Below are positions 12,222 through 24,074 of a stretch of 64,000 nucleotides of DNA, in pieces. Numbering within the stretch: position 1 is the stretch's first letter; the number at the start of each line of letters is the position of its first letter. Both the position numbers and the translations under genes were made by a program. The notes under the pieces were generated by a model. That model worked only from the letters and a program-made list of their open reading frames with translations, was not told where the DNA came from and did not search any database. Source of the DNA: Lepidurus packardi (lineage: Eukaryota > Arthropoda > Branchiopoda > Notostraca > Triopsidae). The stretch spans positions 1-64,000 of the forward strand of contig JAKZAN010000152.1 in assembly GCA_023053545.1 (NCBI GenBank), in the 5' to 3' direction.

Positions 12222-14675
12222 ATGAAGAAATACCTACTCAAAGGCAAAGACTTCTTCATGAAGAAACTCGACGAACTCGAAATACACAGATAATAAATAG
12301 ACTACGTTGCCGAGCAGATACCCAAGAGACTCCACCAAAGACTCAAGGTCCTCGAAGCCGTTGACTATGATCTCGAGTCCGCCGCCAACTTCGCACCCTA
12401 TTTCCCCACTTATCCCAACCACTGTGTCACTCCTCTCCTTACTGAGCGCATACAATCCGTTTCCCTCCACAACCCATCAGCATCTATTGAATACCCCTGT
12501 AAATAGTCCCTCCTTCCCCTCCAAGCCAATATTCCAGAATTCGACTCCTCTATCGAAAAAAAGGCATTAGCCATGAAGCACGTCATCGATAACTATTCAG
12601 AAACTTCGAGCCCCCAATAAAAAACAGCAGAGTCACTATTATGTATTTGCGTGGTGCACTTCCATCACAAGCGAGGCACTGAAATAGAGTATCGGTATCC
12701 CTTCAACGAGACCATCGAGAAAATTGAAGACAGGATCGTCCACAACGCGATGCCTGACTCCTCCCACAACAAGGCAGAAGACTACAACTTTTTTAACTTC
12801 ATAGCGGATATAGACGGAAAGCCGAGAATGCTTTTCGGGGTTTCCTACTTCAAACAAATCCGGGTCACTGAGGCCATGAAGGCCCGCAACTAAGAACTCA
12901 CGCGATCGCATCTACAGAAAGCAGTGTGCATCCTTTCCTTCTTGCCGCTTTACGGGTATCTGAAGATCCGGCTGGCCCTGACGACCAAACTATTCTTCGA
13001 CAATTTCACCAACTTCGAGTCCATCAAGCATGCTTTCCTCGACATCTCCAAACACCTGAACGAAACTAGCGCCAAAATAGATATTTCCTAGCTCTACACA
13101 GGCAGTGATTTGCGTCAGATCTGCAAGATCTTTGGCTACAAACTCTTTGAAATCTACAAGGCTATCCTCTACCAAAAAAGGATAGTCGTGTTTTCCCACT
13201 CCCCCTCCTCGAGCAGTGCTTTTATCCTATCCCTACTCAGTCTTTTTCCTGGCATGCTCGCGTTTAACATGCACAGCGGTCCAATCGATCGTTATCTGCA
13301 GGGACTGCGTGAGTACGCTTTGCCTTTGAAACTGTTCAGTCTCGAAAACCCTCTGATACTCTCTTTTCATATTCAAGATTTCGATCTATTGAATCGATTC
13401 AAGAAGGCACCCTGCTATGGAAACTACTTGATTGGGACAACTAATCGTCTGGTGAAAGAATCCAAAAACATCGGTATCCAGATGCTGGTGAATCTGGAGG
13501 AGTGTACAGTGTAGAACATACCGGATGACGATAGTGGGGTTTGGGAGGGAGTCACCAAACCGTAGAAAGTCTTTATTGACTAGATACTAACAGTTCTAGA
13601 AATGGACTATACTTGTGGTTACGAGGGGAGTGAGGATTGGATCAGGGACAAGTTCCATAATTTCCTCAAGGAAAAATTGGTGGAGTTCGTCGACGCCAAA
13701 ACCCAGTACCTCAAGTTCGTATCGGAGTGCAAAGAGTACTCGGCTAAATTCGGACGCAAACGTAAGAACTCCGCACAGAAGAAGGAGTATAACCTTCTCG
13801 AGGAGGAAGAGTCGGAGGCAGCAGATAAATCCAAGAACATCGAAGTCCCATAGATTCCCCAAGCTGTGGTCAATATCCCCCTCGCAGGGCTCATCGAAAA
13901 AAATCATTTCATCTACTTCTTGCAGTTCCATAACCCTAAACTGTATTTGCTGAGTGAGAAATACCCAGTAGACCAACTACTGATCATCGACAACCATGAC
14001 TACTACTACTGCCGCATCCCCCGTTTCTCGGGCGAGTACATCCACTATAACCAGAAAACCCGCAGACTGAGATTCTGCGATGCGACTCGCACAGGCAAAA
14101 GGATGAAAGAACTCAAATTCGAGGAAGGCACCGATCAGATTGTGGAGGTATTCGTGGGCTAGTTCCAGAACAATAAGTACAATGGTCAGGGATACTTGCT
14201 GACTGAAAACTAGCAGTACGAAGGGGATTTCCAGAGTAACTTCAGGCACGGTTTTGGCAAGCTCAGCACACTCGTAGAGAACTATATTGGGGGCTTCCAG
14301 AACGGGCTGTATTACGGCGATGGCCAACTCCTCACGCACAGCAACTCCCATCTCTATGTCGGCAACTTCAAAGACGGACTCAAGGATGGCCACGGTAAGC
14401 TGCAGACCCCCGAGTTCATTTACGACGGCGAATTCCTGTAGAACTAGATGTGGGGCAACGGCGAACAGATATTCTAAACTAGCAAAACTCGAGTACTGGG
14501 TTAATTCAGAAAGAACAAACTCGACCTGTCTAAGGAGTGCGTGGTGAAATGTGCGGACGGGGAAGTGTACGCAGGATTTGTGGATAGCAGCAACAAACCC
14601 GAGGGCAAAGGTACGCTGAGAAAGTCCAATGGCTAGATGTTGGTCGGGACTTTCAGGGCCGGTGTATTGCTGTGA
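12222..14675 (+). CDS. AVL9-type DENN protein with C-terminal MORN repeats
   Basis: Probable regulator of Rab-dependent late secretory traffic. One frame encodes 817 residues from ATG 12222 (in-frame UGA upstream at 12153) to UGA 14673-14675. An N-terminal helical lead is followed at about residue 140 by the AVL9/DENN longin signature VHFHHKRGTEIEYRYPF, then DSSHN, FGVSYFKQIR, LTRSHLQKAVCIL and the central DENN strand IYKAILYQKRIVVFSH. A charged linker (about 530) leads to at least four MORN repeats from about residue 645, with units such as YEGDFQSNFRHGFGKL and YVGNFKDGLKDGHGKL. MORN repeats are commonly tied to membranes or the cell cortex. Several UAR codons fall at the Glu of the MORN Y-x-G-E-F core. 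The fusion is unusual; see findings. Confidence 0.85.
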
Positions 14676-14891
14676 CTCTTATATGTGTTTAAAGTGTTAA
14701 TAAGAAAAGGTGGTCTACTTTTTGGCAGGCATATACCCTGAACTGATTTACTCAAGTACTTATAAGACGCACATAGATACTTCTGGAAATCTATTCTCTT
14801 CTTCGGATATCTTAATTCTTTTAGTGTTTTGGATTAGATTTGGATTTATATTGACTCAAAGATATTGGCACTAAAGAGACACTCCAATTCC

Positions 14892-15706
14892 ATGGTAAAT
14901 TATATGCTACGCCCCATCACAGCATACCCACACCTTAGATCCCCAGAGAACACCACTCACTCGTCAAAAGCTTCGTCCAAATGACAGGCTGCACCAGAAA
15001 CCTAGCCTACGGGCTGCTCGTCAAAACCGCATGGGACTATAATTCCACGATGGATTTGTATCTGAACAGCCAACAGGATCAGCACTCCGAATTGTCAGTA
15101 CAGAGTTCGGAAGAAGTTGCTGCTTTGTTCGACTACCTGGCCCAGAACAATGGGATGAACTCTGAATATCTGGAGTACCCTGCGATCAGAAGGTTTCTGG
15201 AAATGCTGGGGATCCAGGAATAAGACCCAGTTCTGGGTCATATGTACTACATCATGAAGTGCCAGTGTAACGTCTAGATCAAGCGGGAATAATTCTACAG
15301 ACTGTTTAATTCCCTCGGAGCGCACAATATTCAGCATTTGAAGCAAGTGCTGCCATAGCTGAGGGCTGCCTTCAAGAATCCGGAAACCTTCGCCCCGATC
15401 TACTCCTACCTGTTCCAACTCTATAAGCTGACTCCTAAAACTATGGAGCTGCAGACTGCCAAGAAGCTGTGGTCTATTTATTTGGAACCATCAGTGTTTA
15501 GTTTTAGGGCTGAGTTGGGAGCGTACCTGGAAACCGTGGAGGACAAGGTAGGAGTGAGTCTGGACTTCTGGAATATGATGCTGTAGTTCGGAGTGAAGAT
15601 GGGAGACGACATCTCGAGGCACAATGAGATGCAGGGGTGGCCTGTAATGATCGATAATTTTGCGTAGTTCGTGGGGAAATGGAGGAGCATGTCGATATAG
15701 GAGTGA
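14892..15706 (+). CDS. DCN1-like cullin neddylation factor
   Basis: Scaffold-type E3 that promotes NEDD8 transfer to cullins. The model joins 14892..14894 (only the ATG) to 14939..15706 over a 44-nt GT-AG intron, giving 256 residues (human DCUN1D1 is 259). A UBA-like N-terminus (FVQMTGCTRNLAYGLL) precedes the PONY domain. The end is diagnostic: LDFWNMML-E-FGVKM and a Pro-Val-Met-Ile-Asp-Asn-Phe-Ala-Glu block matching the W-P-x-L-I-D-x-F-V-E motif, with Glu encoded by UAG. If the intron is ignored, the first in-frame ATG is 14981, which would remove the start of the UBA helix. UGA stop at 15704-15706, convergent with the kinase gene. Confidence 0.9.
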
Positions 15707-15867
15707 TCATATTTTTGACTATTCCTTGTGAAACTAGAAACCAGGCTAGATTCCTTCGGTAGCAGATGTTTATATGCCAAACTTGTCTCATAAGAATCGA
15801 ATAATAACAAAATAACCAGTAGATAAAATAATTACGACCAATCCCAAGACTCCTCTCCCATTCCCCA

Positions 15868-18800
15868 TCAAAGAGCCTCCTAGATTTCTCCCAGTATCCT
15901 GATAATCTCATTGAAACACGGCCTCTGCGACTAGTTTAGAGCCCAGCACTTACTCATCAGCCTCTTGAAGTCCCCAGGGCATCCCGAGTTTATCTTGTTC
16001 AGGTTCGGCCTCCCGTTCTAGATTGTCACGTACTTCATGATCGCCAGGTGCGACTTGAACTATTTGTAAGGGGTTTCTCTGCTCGCAATTTCCCACAGTA
16101 CCACACCGTACGAGAATACGTCCACTTTTAGAGAGTAGTTCTTGTTTTAAAGGAGTTCTGGGGCCATCCAATGCTGTAAACAAGTATGATATGCACACAT
16201 TTATGATAAGATGGGGGAGAGTTACCAGGGTCCCGAGGGCAGAAGTCATGAACTCAGCATCAGGGTTCCGTGACAGTCCGAAATCAGTCACCTTCATCAC
16301 GATGTTCTAGTCGTTGGATGTGTATTTCTTCTCGATCAGGATACTGAGATAATGCAATTAGTCGAATAATGTAGTAGATTAAGGAAAAGTACTTAAGGGA
16401 CTTGAGGTCTCGGTGGATGATCTGTGGGTTGCAGCAATGCAGGAAATTCATGGCGATAGCAATTTGTTTGGCAATTTTCACACGCACTCTCCAATTGATA
16501 TCCAAGTCAGTCCTTCTATGAAGTAGCTAGAAAAGATTCCCCCCTTCGCAATAGTCGATCAGCAAGTAGAAGTCGTCATGATGTTTGGAAATAGCGACCA
16601 AGGTCACCAGGTTTTGATGCTTCTTGATCCTGATGAGAGTAGTGAGTTCTCGCTCAAATTCCTTGAAGACGCTGGCATTCTGTTTGGATTTAACCTTTTT
16701 GATGGCGACTACTCTGCCATCGAAATTGCCCATGAATACTTCTCCCGTGCTGCCACTACCGATGTTCTTGTTGAACTGGATCTTCGAGAATTCGGTGACT
16801 ACAGTGCTGTTCTTGATGAGACTCCGGAGTTACTCCTCTTTAAGTTATTGGCAGATTTCATCTTATAATGCGATAAGTGATAATGATTTGTTGTTGATTG
16901 TTGCACCAGACTTTCTGTTGAGGCCCATAAATTAGGAATTTATCTGATTTCTCGAAGGTAGCAATGCACTGTTGTAGCCTGTAGATTGAGTCAAGCCACC
17001 ATTGAATGACGTTATTGTACTTTTCGAGGGTGGATTTGCATTATATTGGCTTAGCAGACTCGAGTTACTCATGTGCTGCGGAGTCGGGTTTTGAACTGGA
17101 TGAGGAGCCTGTTGGTTGATGAAGTCAAACTCATTAATTTCTAGTATTTTATTCTTGGCATTTTGCTGCGCATTGGGGCCATTGGTAGGTTTCGCTAAAG
17201 AACGTACAGGCTCAGTCCTCTTGCTCATGCCGGATATATCGATGAGGTCTGCAGTAAGGTCACTGCGGGACTGGTTTGACGGTATGACTGGAGAGTTCTG
17301 GGTTTGCTTGGACTCGGTAAATTTGAAGTTGGAGAAAGTGGAAGATGGTTATGTTTTGGGATTGGACGTAGGTTTGGAAACTCTGCTGGATAACTGTTGC
17401 TGAGGGATTGTCTCGCAGGCCCTGCCGATCATGGATTTCTTCATCAGATCAGCACTGTTGAGAGGAAGGGGGTTGACATTTATAGGAGGTAGAGTAGGTG
17501 CAATGTTTGGGTTCTGGACGCTAATCGTACTGCCGATCTGGAAGAAATCTGCGAAGTTTGCTGTAGGCTGAGTTTTTGAAGAAGCCCACACCACATCAAA
17601 GTCCTTCGTCAGCTGGTTCTTGCCATTCTGGTTCAGCCCTAAACTCTGTATGCTGGTGGCTGTTTGTGGGGTAGTATGTGCGGCCTGTCCCCGAGTATTT
17701 GTGGAGTTGTTTGTATTCTGAGAGGATTCAATAGAAAAGTTGAACCCGATGCCTGAGTTTTGATTCAGTGTAGATGTTTGGTGGGTGTTTCGCGTGATGA
17801 TAGTAGAAGTGGGAGTACTGCCTACGATTTGGGAAGTTATTGAGTGTTTGGCTAGAGTCGCAGAAGTTGGTTGGCTGACAGACACCTCCATAGCCTGGGA
17901 ACGTAGTTCGTAGTCAGGGAAATAGTTGACAGAATCCTTCTGAGCTTTATTGGATCTGGTCTGTGTGGATTGCTTGGTCCAGCTTTGGAAACCATCGTTC
18001 TCGGCCTCTACCTTCTTAGTTTATCGAGTGCTAAAAACATTATTGAAATCCGTGATATTCTTATGCTTGGACTGCCCAGAGCTCTGGGTTTCCACAGTAA
18101 TTGATTTTGGCTGGCTGGGAGCCACAAGGACTACAATATCTTTATTGTTATTTTCTGGCTAAGTGTCAGAATCACCCTCCTCATAGAACGTATCCTCATT
18201 TTTATTGTTGGTGACTGTCTTGAGTTGGCCACTCGTGAAACTGTAGAACACTGCTTCTTTGATATTCCTATTGTTTACTTCGCTGTAGCTCGAAGGAACT
18301 ATTAGATTCTTGTAGACTTTGTGGGAGTTGTAATAGAGTTAAAACACGCTCATATTCACGTTCTACACCACTTAGAAATCTAGTTAGTACTTGTACATCA
18401 TGAAACTTGATTACAGCGAACTGAGCTGGTGAAGTTCCGGGATCTTCGGGGGTTTCGGCAGTCCTCTCAGAGCCCTTTATATCGACAGTTCGATATAGCT
18501 GGTCCGTTCCAAAGTACTCTCGCTACGTTTGTGGATCTCCACATCTTTTATTATACACACAAAGAACATGATCAGACTCACAGTCAAGTCGTACATTTAG
18601 TCACAATACAATATCTTGATGAAAGACTGCAGCTCTACCTGAGATAACTGACTGCGCTCGTAAGCTGCACATACAAAACTCAAGTACTTCAACAGAGTCT
18701 CCATAGTCGAACTGTTGATTTTGTGAATGTACTCGAGCTTACGCAGGTGGTAATTGCCTTCGAACAACTATCCATACTGTTGTACTTGGTCAACCTTAGC

Positions 18801-20262
18801 CTTTGTGGCTTTGCACAGCTCCACAATCACAACGTTCATGCTGTTTTCTGTAGATGGAGGGAAGGTGTTGTTATTTCTATTTTCGTAGGCTCGACAAATG
18901 CACTCGACTACTGCTTTAAAGGTGGTCAGAGCCGTACTAATTTCTGCTATTTATTTGGGACCTCTACGCAGCAAGTTCCAGACTAGGGCTACAATCTTAA
19001 CACAGACTGTGGGATTGTCGATTCGTGCATCAGTATGTTCTCTCAGCAGTCGACATACTTTCTCGAGTTTGCCTTTGTCGCGGTAGATCTTCGCTAGTAG
19101 CAGAGAGAGATGTTTATCGTCTGGAGCGCCTTCGCCTTATTCAGTATAGGACATGATAAAACACTATGATTCCTGCGCTCTTCGATTCATGGTTCTTTGC
19201 TATTCAAAAGAAGCTTGATTCTGGGTACCCACACCAGACTGGAAGAGAGCATCTGGACTGTAGTTTCCGTTTTGTCCATTACTGAGTCTTGCAGAAACTG
19301 TTGAATTCAGAGACTCTTCCACTTTAAGTGTGAACCATTTGAAGAGGTAAGAAGCTTTAGGCCTACGAGAAATATCAACGAAACACATACGAACCAGCTC
19401 TTACAGAACAGTAAAGGCGTTGTGATTGGTGGGAAAGGTGTATTGGAGGTTAACGACTGCCAAGGAACTGGAGAAAGGATACTATTTGAAGCACATCTGA
19501 TAGACGACACATCCGAGACAGAACACGTCTGCCTTGCTGCCGATAACAGACTTCGCAGGGAAGGGGTTGAGCATTTCAGGAGCTAGATGCTTGTGGGTTC
19601 CGTCGATCATCTCGTTGATAAAATAGTTTTCGCGTGCTTCCTCGAGTGTTATTTATTTGGCGATGGTCTTGTCGAAGTTGATGAGGCAGTACCCGCCTTT
19701 GCTGGTCTGGAAGATATTGTCGGTGTTCAGCCCCAGGTAGGCTAAGCCTTTTTACTCCATCATGCTTAAGAAAACCAGCAAATCCCGTACGATTGGGAAT
19801 ATTTATTTTTCGCTATGCAGACTAGCGAACTGGTCGCGTAAGGCTCCACTTTTCCGGAGGTTCGAGAATATGAACAACCCGTACTTGCCTTTGCGGTACT
19901 CGATTTCGCAAGAATGCAGCAGCGTAGCGACTTGCGGGCACTTGTTCAATGACTCGTAAAGATGTCTGTGCATGTTTTGTTTTCAAAGGAGGGTTGTTAT
20001 GGAGGGAGAGGGTTGGACTGCTGTTGGATTACTTTTCCTGGCGGTACTTGAGCAGAGACAGTTCGGCCTCGAGATCGATTACTTTGCAGAGGAGTGTTTC
20101 ATGATTAGTTGAGAAGTAGAGTTCGTCGAGGTTTGCCTGTTCTGAAGGGGATAGTGGGGTGAGAAGAATGGGCATACCGAAATAGCAGGGCTCCTTGAGG
20201 GTGATTTCTTCATGGTTGATTCTGATGGTGTAGCCCTTGAGTCTTTTGAGGTCTTCCTTCAT
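15868..20262 (-). CDS. Pseudokinase - ANTH-like - TKL kinase fusion protein
   Basis: A 1408-residue protein with two kinase folds. Exons on the minus strand: 20033..20262, 16393..19965, 16226..16343 and 15868..16173; introns of 67, 49 and 52 nt are GT-AG and restore canonical motifs. Residues about 30-330 form a NAK/AAK-like kinase fold that lacks catalytic residues: HRDxKxxN is YLGLNTDN and DFG is NFD, while HLAPEM and KADVFCLG are kept. Residues about 350-580 are all-helical and resemble an ANTH domain. A Ser/Thr/Asn/Gln-rich linker spans about 590-1080. Residues about 1130-1405 form an active TKL-type kinase with GSGSTGEV, VAIKKVK, HRDLKSLNIL, DFGLSR, GTLHWMAPELL and DVFSYGVVLWE. A role in endocytic or membrane signalling is plausible. 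The ANTH call is tentative; both kinase folds are clear. UGA stop 15868-15870. Confidence 0.85.
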
Positions 20263-20669
20263 GTTAATGGAACACTGAGTTTGTTTGTTATTAATGCTAT
20301 CGACTATGTAAGTTTGTATGTTTGATAGTTAATATGCGTATATCTAATTATTTCTACCCTATAATATGCACACTTCTTTCAAAATCTCCGTGCCGTCATG
20401 TTCTTATCTTCATTCCCCTGCTCTCTTCCATAGTAGGGTCTTCGGAATCCTACCAGCCCTACTACAATAGACAGAGCACTCGGCGGAATGTTCAAACTCA
20501 TCATGCACTTCGCCGTTACCCGCCTCAAACAGACCCTTTCCTCCATCCTCCTCTAATTCATCACACCTCTATATCGCGAGGCTACCTAAATTTTAGAATA
20601 CGCAGTAATAGCCAAATGACAAATTCATAGATTATCTAGATAGTAAAAAAGCATACAAGACATCTTGGA
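20263..20669. other. Intergenic region with one possible small ORF
   Basis: A 407-base gap lies between the start of the fusion-kinase gene and the stop of the amidotransferase gene, both minus. It must include the kinase promoter. A plus-strand frame 20398-20619 is listed separately as a weak candidate. Nothing else is recognisable. Confidence 0.5.
20398..20619 (+). CDS. Possible small hypothetical protein
   Basis: A 73-residue frame runs from ATG 20398 to UGA 20617-20619 using UAR as Glu. Its second half reads like an amphipathic or membrane-associated helix (GGMFKLIMHFAVTRLKQTLS, then a segment with Glu at the UAR codons). No homologue is recognised. It is antisense to nothing and sits alone between two minus-strand genes. 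Because only UGA is a stop, open frames of this length arise easily, so it may be chance. Confidence 0.3.
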
Positions 20670-21869
20670 TCATTTGCTGCATTACAGGAAGTTCTTAAGT
20701 ATTTCCCTCATAGCATAGTTCTCGTCGTACAGTTCGATGCTCTCAGATATTATGGACTGGATACTCCGCTTCTCGAAGTGGGCTTGTCGAACCGAATAAC
20801 TCTTCATGAACCCTGCAGAGTACTCAGGGTGGCATTGGATCCCTAACAATCTCCCGTCTCCCGAGATCATCATCTAGTTAGCACAAGTTGAACTGCGCAT
20901 CAGAGTCTGGAAACCTGGAGGCACACGCACCACTTAATCTCCATGGAACTCATTCACCTTCAGTTGGTCCAGTCTCGGCACCCATCGTCTGAATTTTGTG
21001 TTCTAGCCCTCGGATTTCGCAACTTCAATAGTAGTGATTCCGTAGGTACCATTTTTAGCCTTCTGTACTTCCCCACCCATTGTCTGAGCAAGCAACTGGT
21101 GGCCGAAACAAATCCCCAGATAACGCACAGCCGGGTTCTTTCTGAGAGTATTTTTGAGCTGTTGTCGGAGCTTTATTAGAGGGGGTATTTGAGAGTAAGC
21201 AGAATGACTACTGCCAGGCACGATAATGACACTAGCAGTTTTTAGGAGCTGTGGGGTTGGCCATTCGTCATCGAAGATCTTGAAGCAGGACCATTTTTAA
21301 TTATTGAAGTAGATGCCGTAGAAGAGAGCTGTCAAGTACATTCGAGGCTTCAACCCTTTGTGATTGTCGGAACAAGAAATCACAACCACGAGTCTCTGAT
21401 TTGCTTCGGGATAATCCACTTCGAAGAGTTTTTGAAGGTAGTTAAAATGGATCCTGTCGACGTCAGCTGCCAATACAGAACCTACACAAGATAGGTATTT
21501 CTATCCGTATTGCTGGGAGACAGGAATAACAATGGCCATACACTCTTGGTCTCGACGAGCATAGTTTAGCTCTACAGCTTCGCAGAGAGCCTCAACCCAT
21601 TTGTGATAAAAAGGGTGGAGGATGCACTCGAAGTTGGGGAAATGTGAAGGCGCAGAGGATGAAGGACTGGGGATGAGCTACTGGTCGGAACTGAGGCAGT
21701 TGGTAGGAGGGAGCGTGGGAAACTTGTGGCATAGGAAGGCAGCTAGGGAGAGAATAGCAGAGTGAGATGCTTCCTCGAAAGTATGAACTGCTTGGAGGGA
21801 GGAGTGAGTGTAGAGGAGGCCGTCAGGGGCTTTGAAGAAGAGAGCAGCGCGTGTGATGTGAAAGACCAT
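20670..21869 (-). CDS. Class I glutamine amidotransferase-like protein with extra N-terminal domain
   Basis: Probable glutamine- or gamma-glutamyl-hydrolysing enzyme of the GMP-synthase-like GATase family. Single exon, 399 residues, ATG 21867-21869 to UGA 20670-20672. The C-terminal half has the catalytic triad context: LGICFGHQLLA with nucleophile Cys, EFHGD-E-V where Glu is UAA, and GIQCHPEYS with the His-x-Glu pair. The oxyanion-side strand reads IIVPGSSHSAYS. The first 190 or so residues form a separate domain I do not recognise; it contains HPFYHKWVEALCEAVELNY and a VVVISCSDNHKGLK strand-turn. Stand-alone family members are usually about 230-250 residues, so the N-terminal addition is notable. 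Substrate unknown. Confidence 0.8.
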
Positions 21870-22151
21870 CGGAAAGTGTGTATGTGAGTGAATATGTGAT
21901 TCTAGGGTGCTTATTAATTTTTATTTAGTGCCCGCAGAGGGTGGATAAAAAATCTGGAATAGAAGGAAATCTTCTTAGATACATATTATTTATCTGCGTT
22001 ATTCCGGACGGGTGTTTCGTTATGCATGGGACTCTATAATACCTCGTCGGCCTCTATCTCTTCTATAAAACTCCCTCCACCCTCCCATTACTATTTAGCA
22101 TATCTAATAGTTCTCTACTACCATCATGTGCTAATACATCCTGCTAAACAC

Positions 22152-22934
22152 TCACTGCTTTTTATTCAAACGGCTCGATCTCTTGGGTTTCGGGATGCTT
22201 TCTTCTCCATCTTCCTCAGCTAACCCATGCTCCGTCATCTCCTTCTCCTCCATGCTCTCACTCCTCTGCATTTCCAGTCGTTTCCGGCGTTCTTCGTTGA
22301 ACCTTCGCGCCTTTTTCAGCAGCATTTCGTATCTACGCTTTCGACGCTGTCTGAGTCTTGCTTACTTTGCCTTTAAGTTAGCTATAAGTTCTTGGACATT
22401 TGTATTATCACTGTTCTATGGTTTGGGAGATCCCTGTTACAAAGTGTTCTTATTGTTATGGCCGAGCTAATTCAAAATTCTGAGGCCGGCCTTTAGAGGA
22501 GCTTTGAGCTTATTGCTTCTGCTGGTAGGATGGTTTTGCTCATGGAATTTTGTGTTTGAGGAGATGTAGTTGGCGAGGGTAGATTCTTTGATGTCGAGAT
22601 TAAGCTGCAGAACGCGGTCAATGAGCAGTTTGTGCGGGAGTATCAGCTGTTGGGGTATTTGTTTGAACTCGGCCTCCACAGGAGTCTTGCGGTCCTGGAG
22701 GACTAGCCGATGGTTGTCGCCGTGACTTGGAAGTAAAGTAGCCCCTGTGAAGAATGAAGAGTAGTTGTCGTGCTTGTGCAAGTAGTTAAAGAACTGGTAG
22801 GTTTCGGTGGAACGGGTGTATTTGAGACTCAGTTCAGCAAGTATGTGGGTGGTCTGCCCTGTGTCTTCGTAACTACTCAAATCCACGAGCACAGGCCCCG
22901 ACTTGAATTGGTCTTGTTGTTATTCGGGCACCAT
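22152..22934 (-). CDS. Hypothetical basic coiled-coil protein
   Basis: One minus-strand frame of 260 residues from ATG 22932-22934 to UGA 22152-22154. The N-terminal 140 residues look globular (ETYQFFNYLHKHDNYSSFF is a clear helix-turn-helix-like stretch). The C-terminal 80 residues are a strongly basic helix with repeated Arg/Lys and Glu (ARLRQRRKRRYEMLLKKARR) and end in KPKRSSRLNKKQ, a likely nuclear or nucleolar signal. Its start lies 63 bases from the stop of the upstream gene on the same strand. No family is recognised. Confidence 0.65.
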
Positions 22935-22997
22935 TTAAAAAGGCTAGATTTAATAAAGATGGATGGCTTTTTCATGGACTACTTAGAAACAATCAAA

Positions 22998-24057
22998 TCA
23001 CATGCGTGCACCTCCAAGTCTCCCCATGCTGTTCATACCTGATGCTGCCTAGATATTCGCAGGCCTTCCTGTATTTATCGGGCACTTACTTGGACCCTGG
23101 AATGCTCTAAACTATAGTATGTCTTTTTAGAAGGGCTTTAGACCCACCAAGACACTCGTAGGAGTAGGTCTTGCTCTGGGATCAATGTTCAGCATCCAGA
23201 TCACGATTTACTTCAGAAACCCACTCACCATTGTCTTCGACCTCGATATCTCATATCTAATTTTCTCGTAGATGGGATAGCTGAATCCTCCCTCATAAAG
23301 CTAAGTGATATTGTCTTTAACGAGAATAAGCTGAGCTATGGTAACTGCCAAGCCAAATGTGTCAGCTTTGGCGAGGTTGCACTCGCCGCGACCCAGTTCT
23401 TCAGGTGCATAGAAAGGCAGTAGAGAATCGGGCTGTACCTTTCGATAATCCCAAGGATACTATCGAGGCCAGGAATATCGATTGACAAATCTCACGTGCC
23501 CCCTTTCGTTCAGCAGCACATTCATAGGATGGATGTTCCCGAGTTTCTTGTTGACTCTTTCGAACTCACTGATGCATAAAAGACCAGCGTACAGGATATA
23601 CCAGCACTCGACTTCAAGGAAGTTTTTGCCGAGACTCCGCCGTACTTCTACTTCTCTGTCCAAGCAAAACGGGAAGAAGTCGTAATACATCTAATGTAAG
23701 CTTGTCAATGAGCCGAAGCCCAAAAATAGGGGATAGGTTGCTAATTATTGGGGTGGGTACTGAGACTGTTGAGGCCTGGCTGCATACGTAGCCTGCTTCG
23801 TCCTTGCTGATTGCTTTCGGCAGGTAGAGATACTTGCAGTTCATGAGAGCCAGCGTATTGGTTCTTTCGTAGATCCATTAGGTGTATTGGTTTTTATTGT
23901 CGAGGGATTCTTGGTTTTGGAGAGTAAAGGTGTCGTGGTCGGGGAGGAGGACAGCGGCTTTGAAGTGTGGGTGGGCGGTGGCTTTGTAGTTAGAGTCGAG
24001 GCGAGTAGGCCCTAGAGTTTGTTTTCGAGGGTCAGCGTTTGTATTTAAATTTCCCAT
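22998..24057 (-). CDS. Divergent protein kinase fold, probably a pseudokinase
   Basis: Exons 23761..24057 and 22998..23690 join over a 70-nt GT-AG intron and encode 329 residues, starting MGNLNT (a possible myristoylation signal). A kinase C-lobe is visible: the catalytic-loop position reads NIHPMNVLLN, so the HRD Asp is replaced while the downstream Asn and hydrophobic core remain; the DFG position reads VRFVN; then FYAPEELG and KADTFGLAVTIAQLI match the APE and D-x-x-x-G blocks. The N-lobe is short. Loss of the catalytic Asp and of DFG suggests a pseudokinase. The intron is supported because the upstream frame continues through it only out of phase with the kinase core. Partner unknown. Confidence 0.7.
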
Positions 24058-24074
24058 AATAAGTCAAAGTTAAT

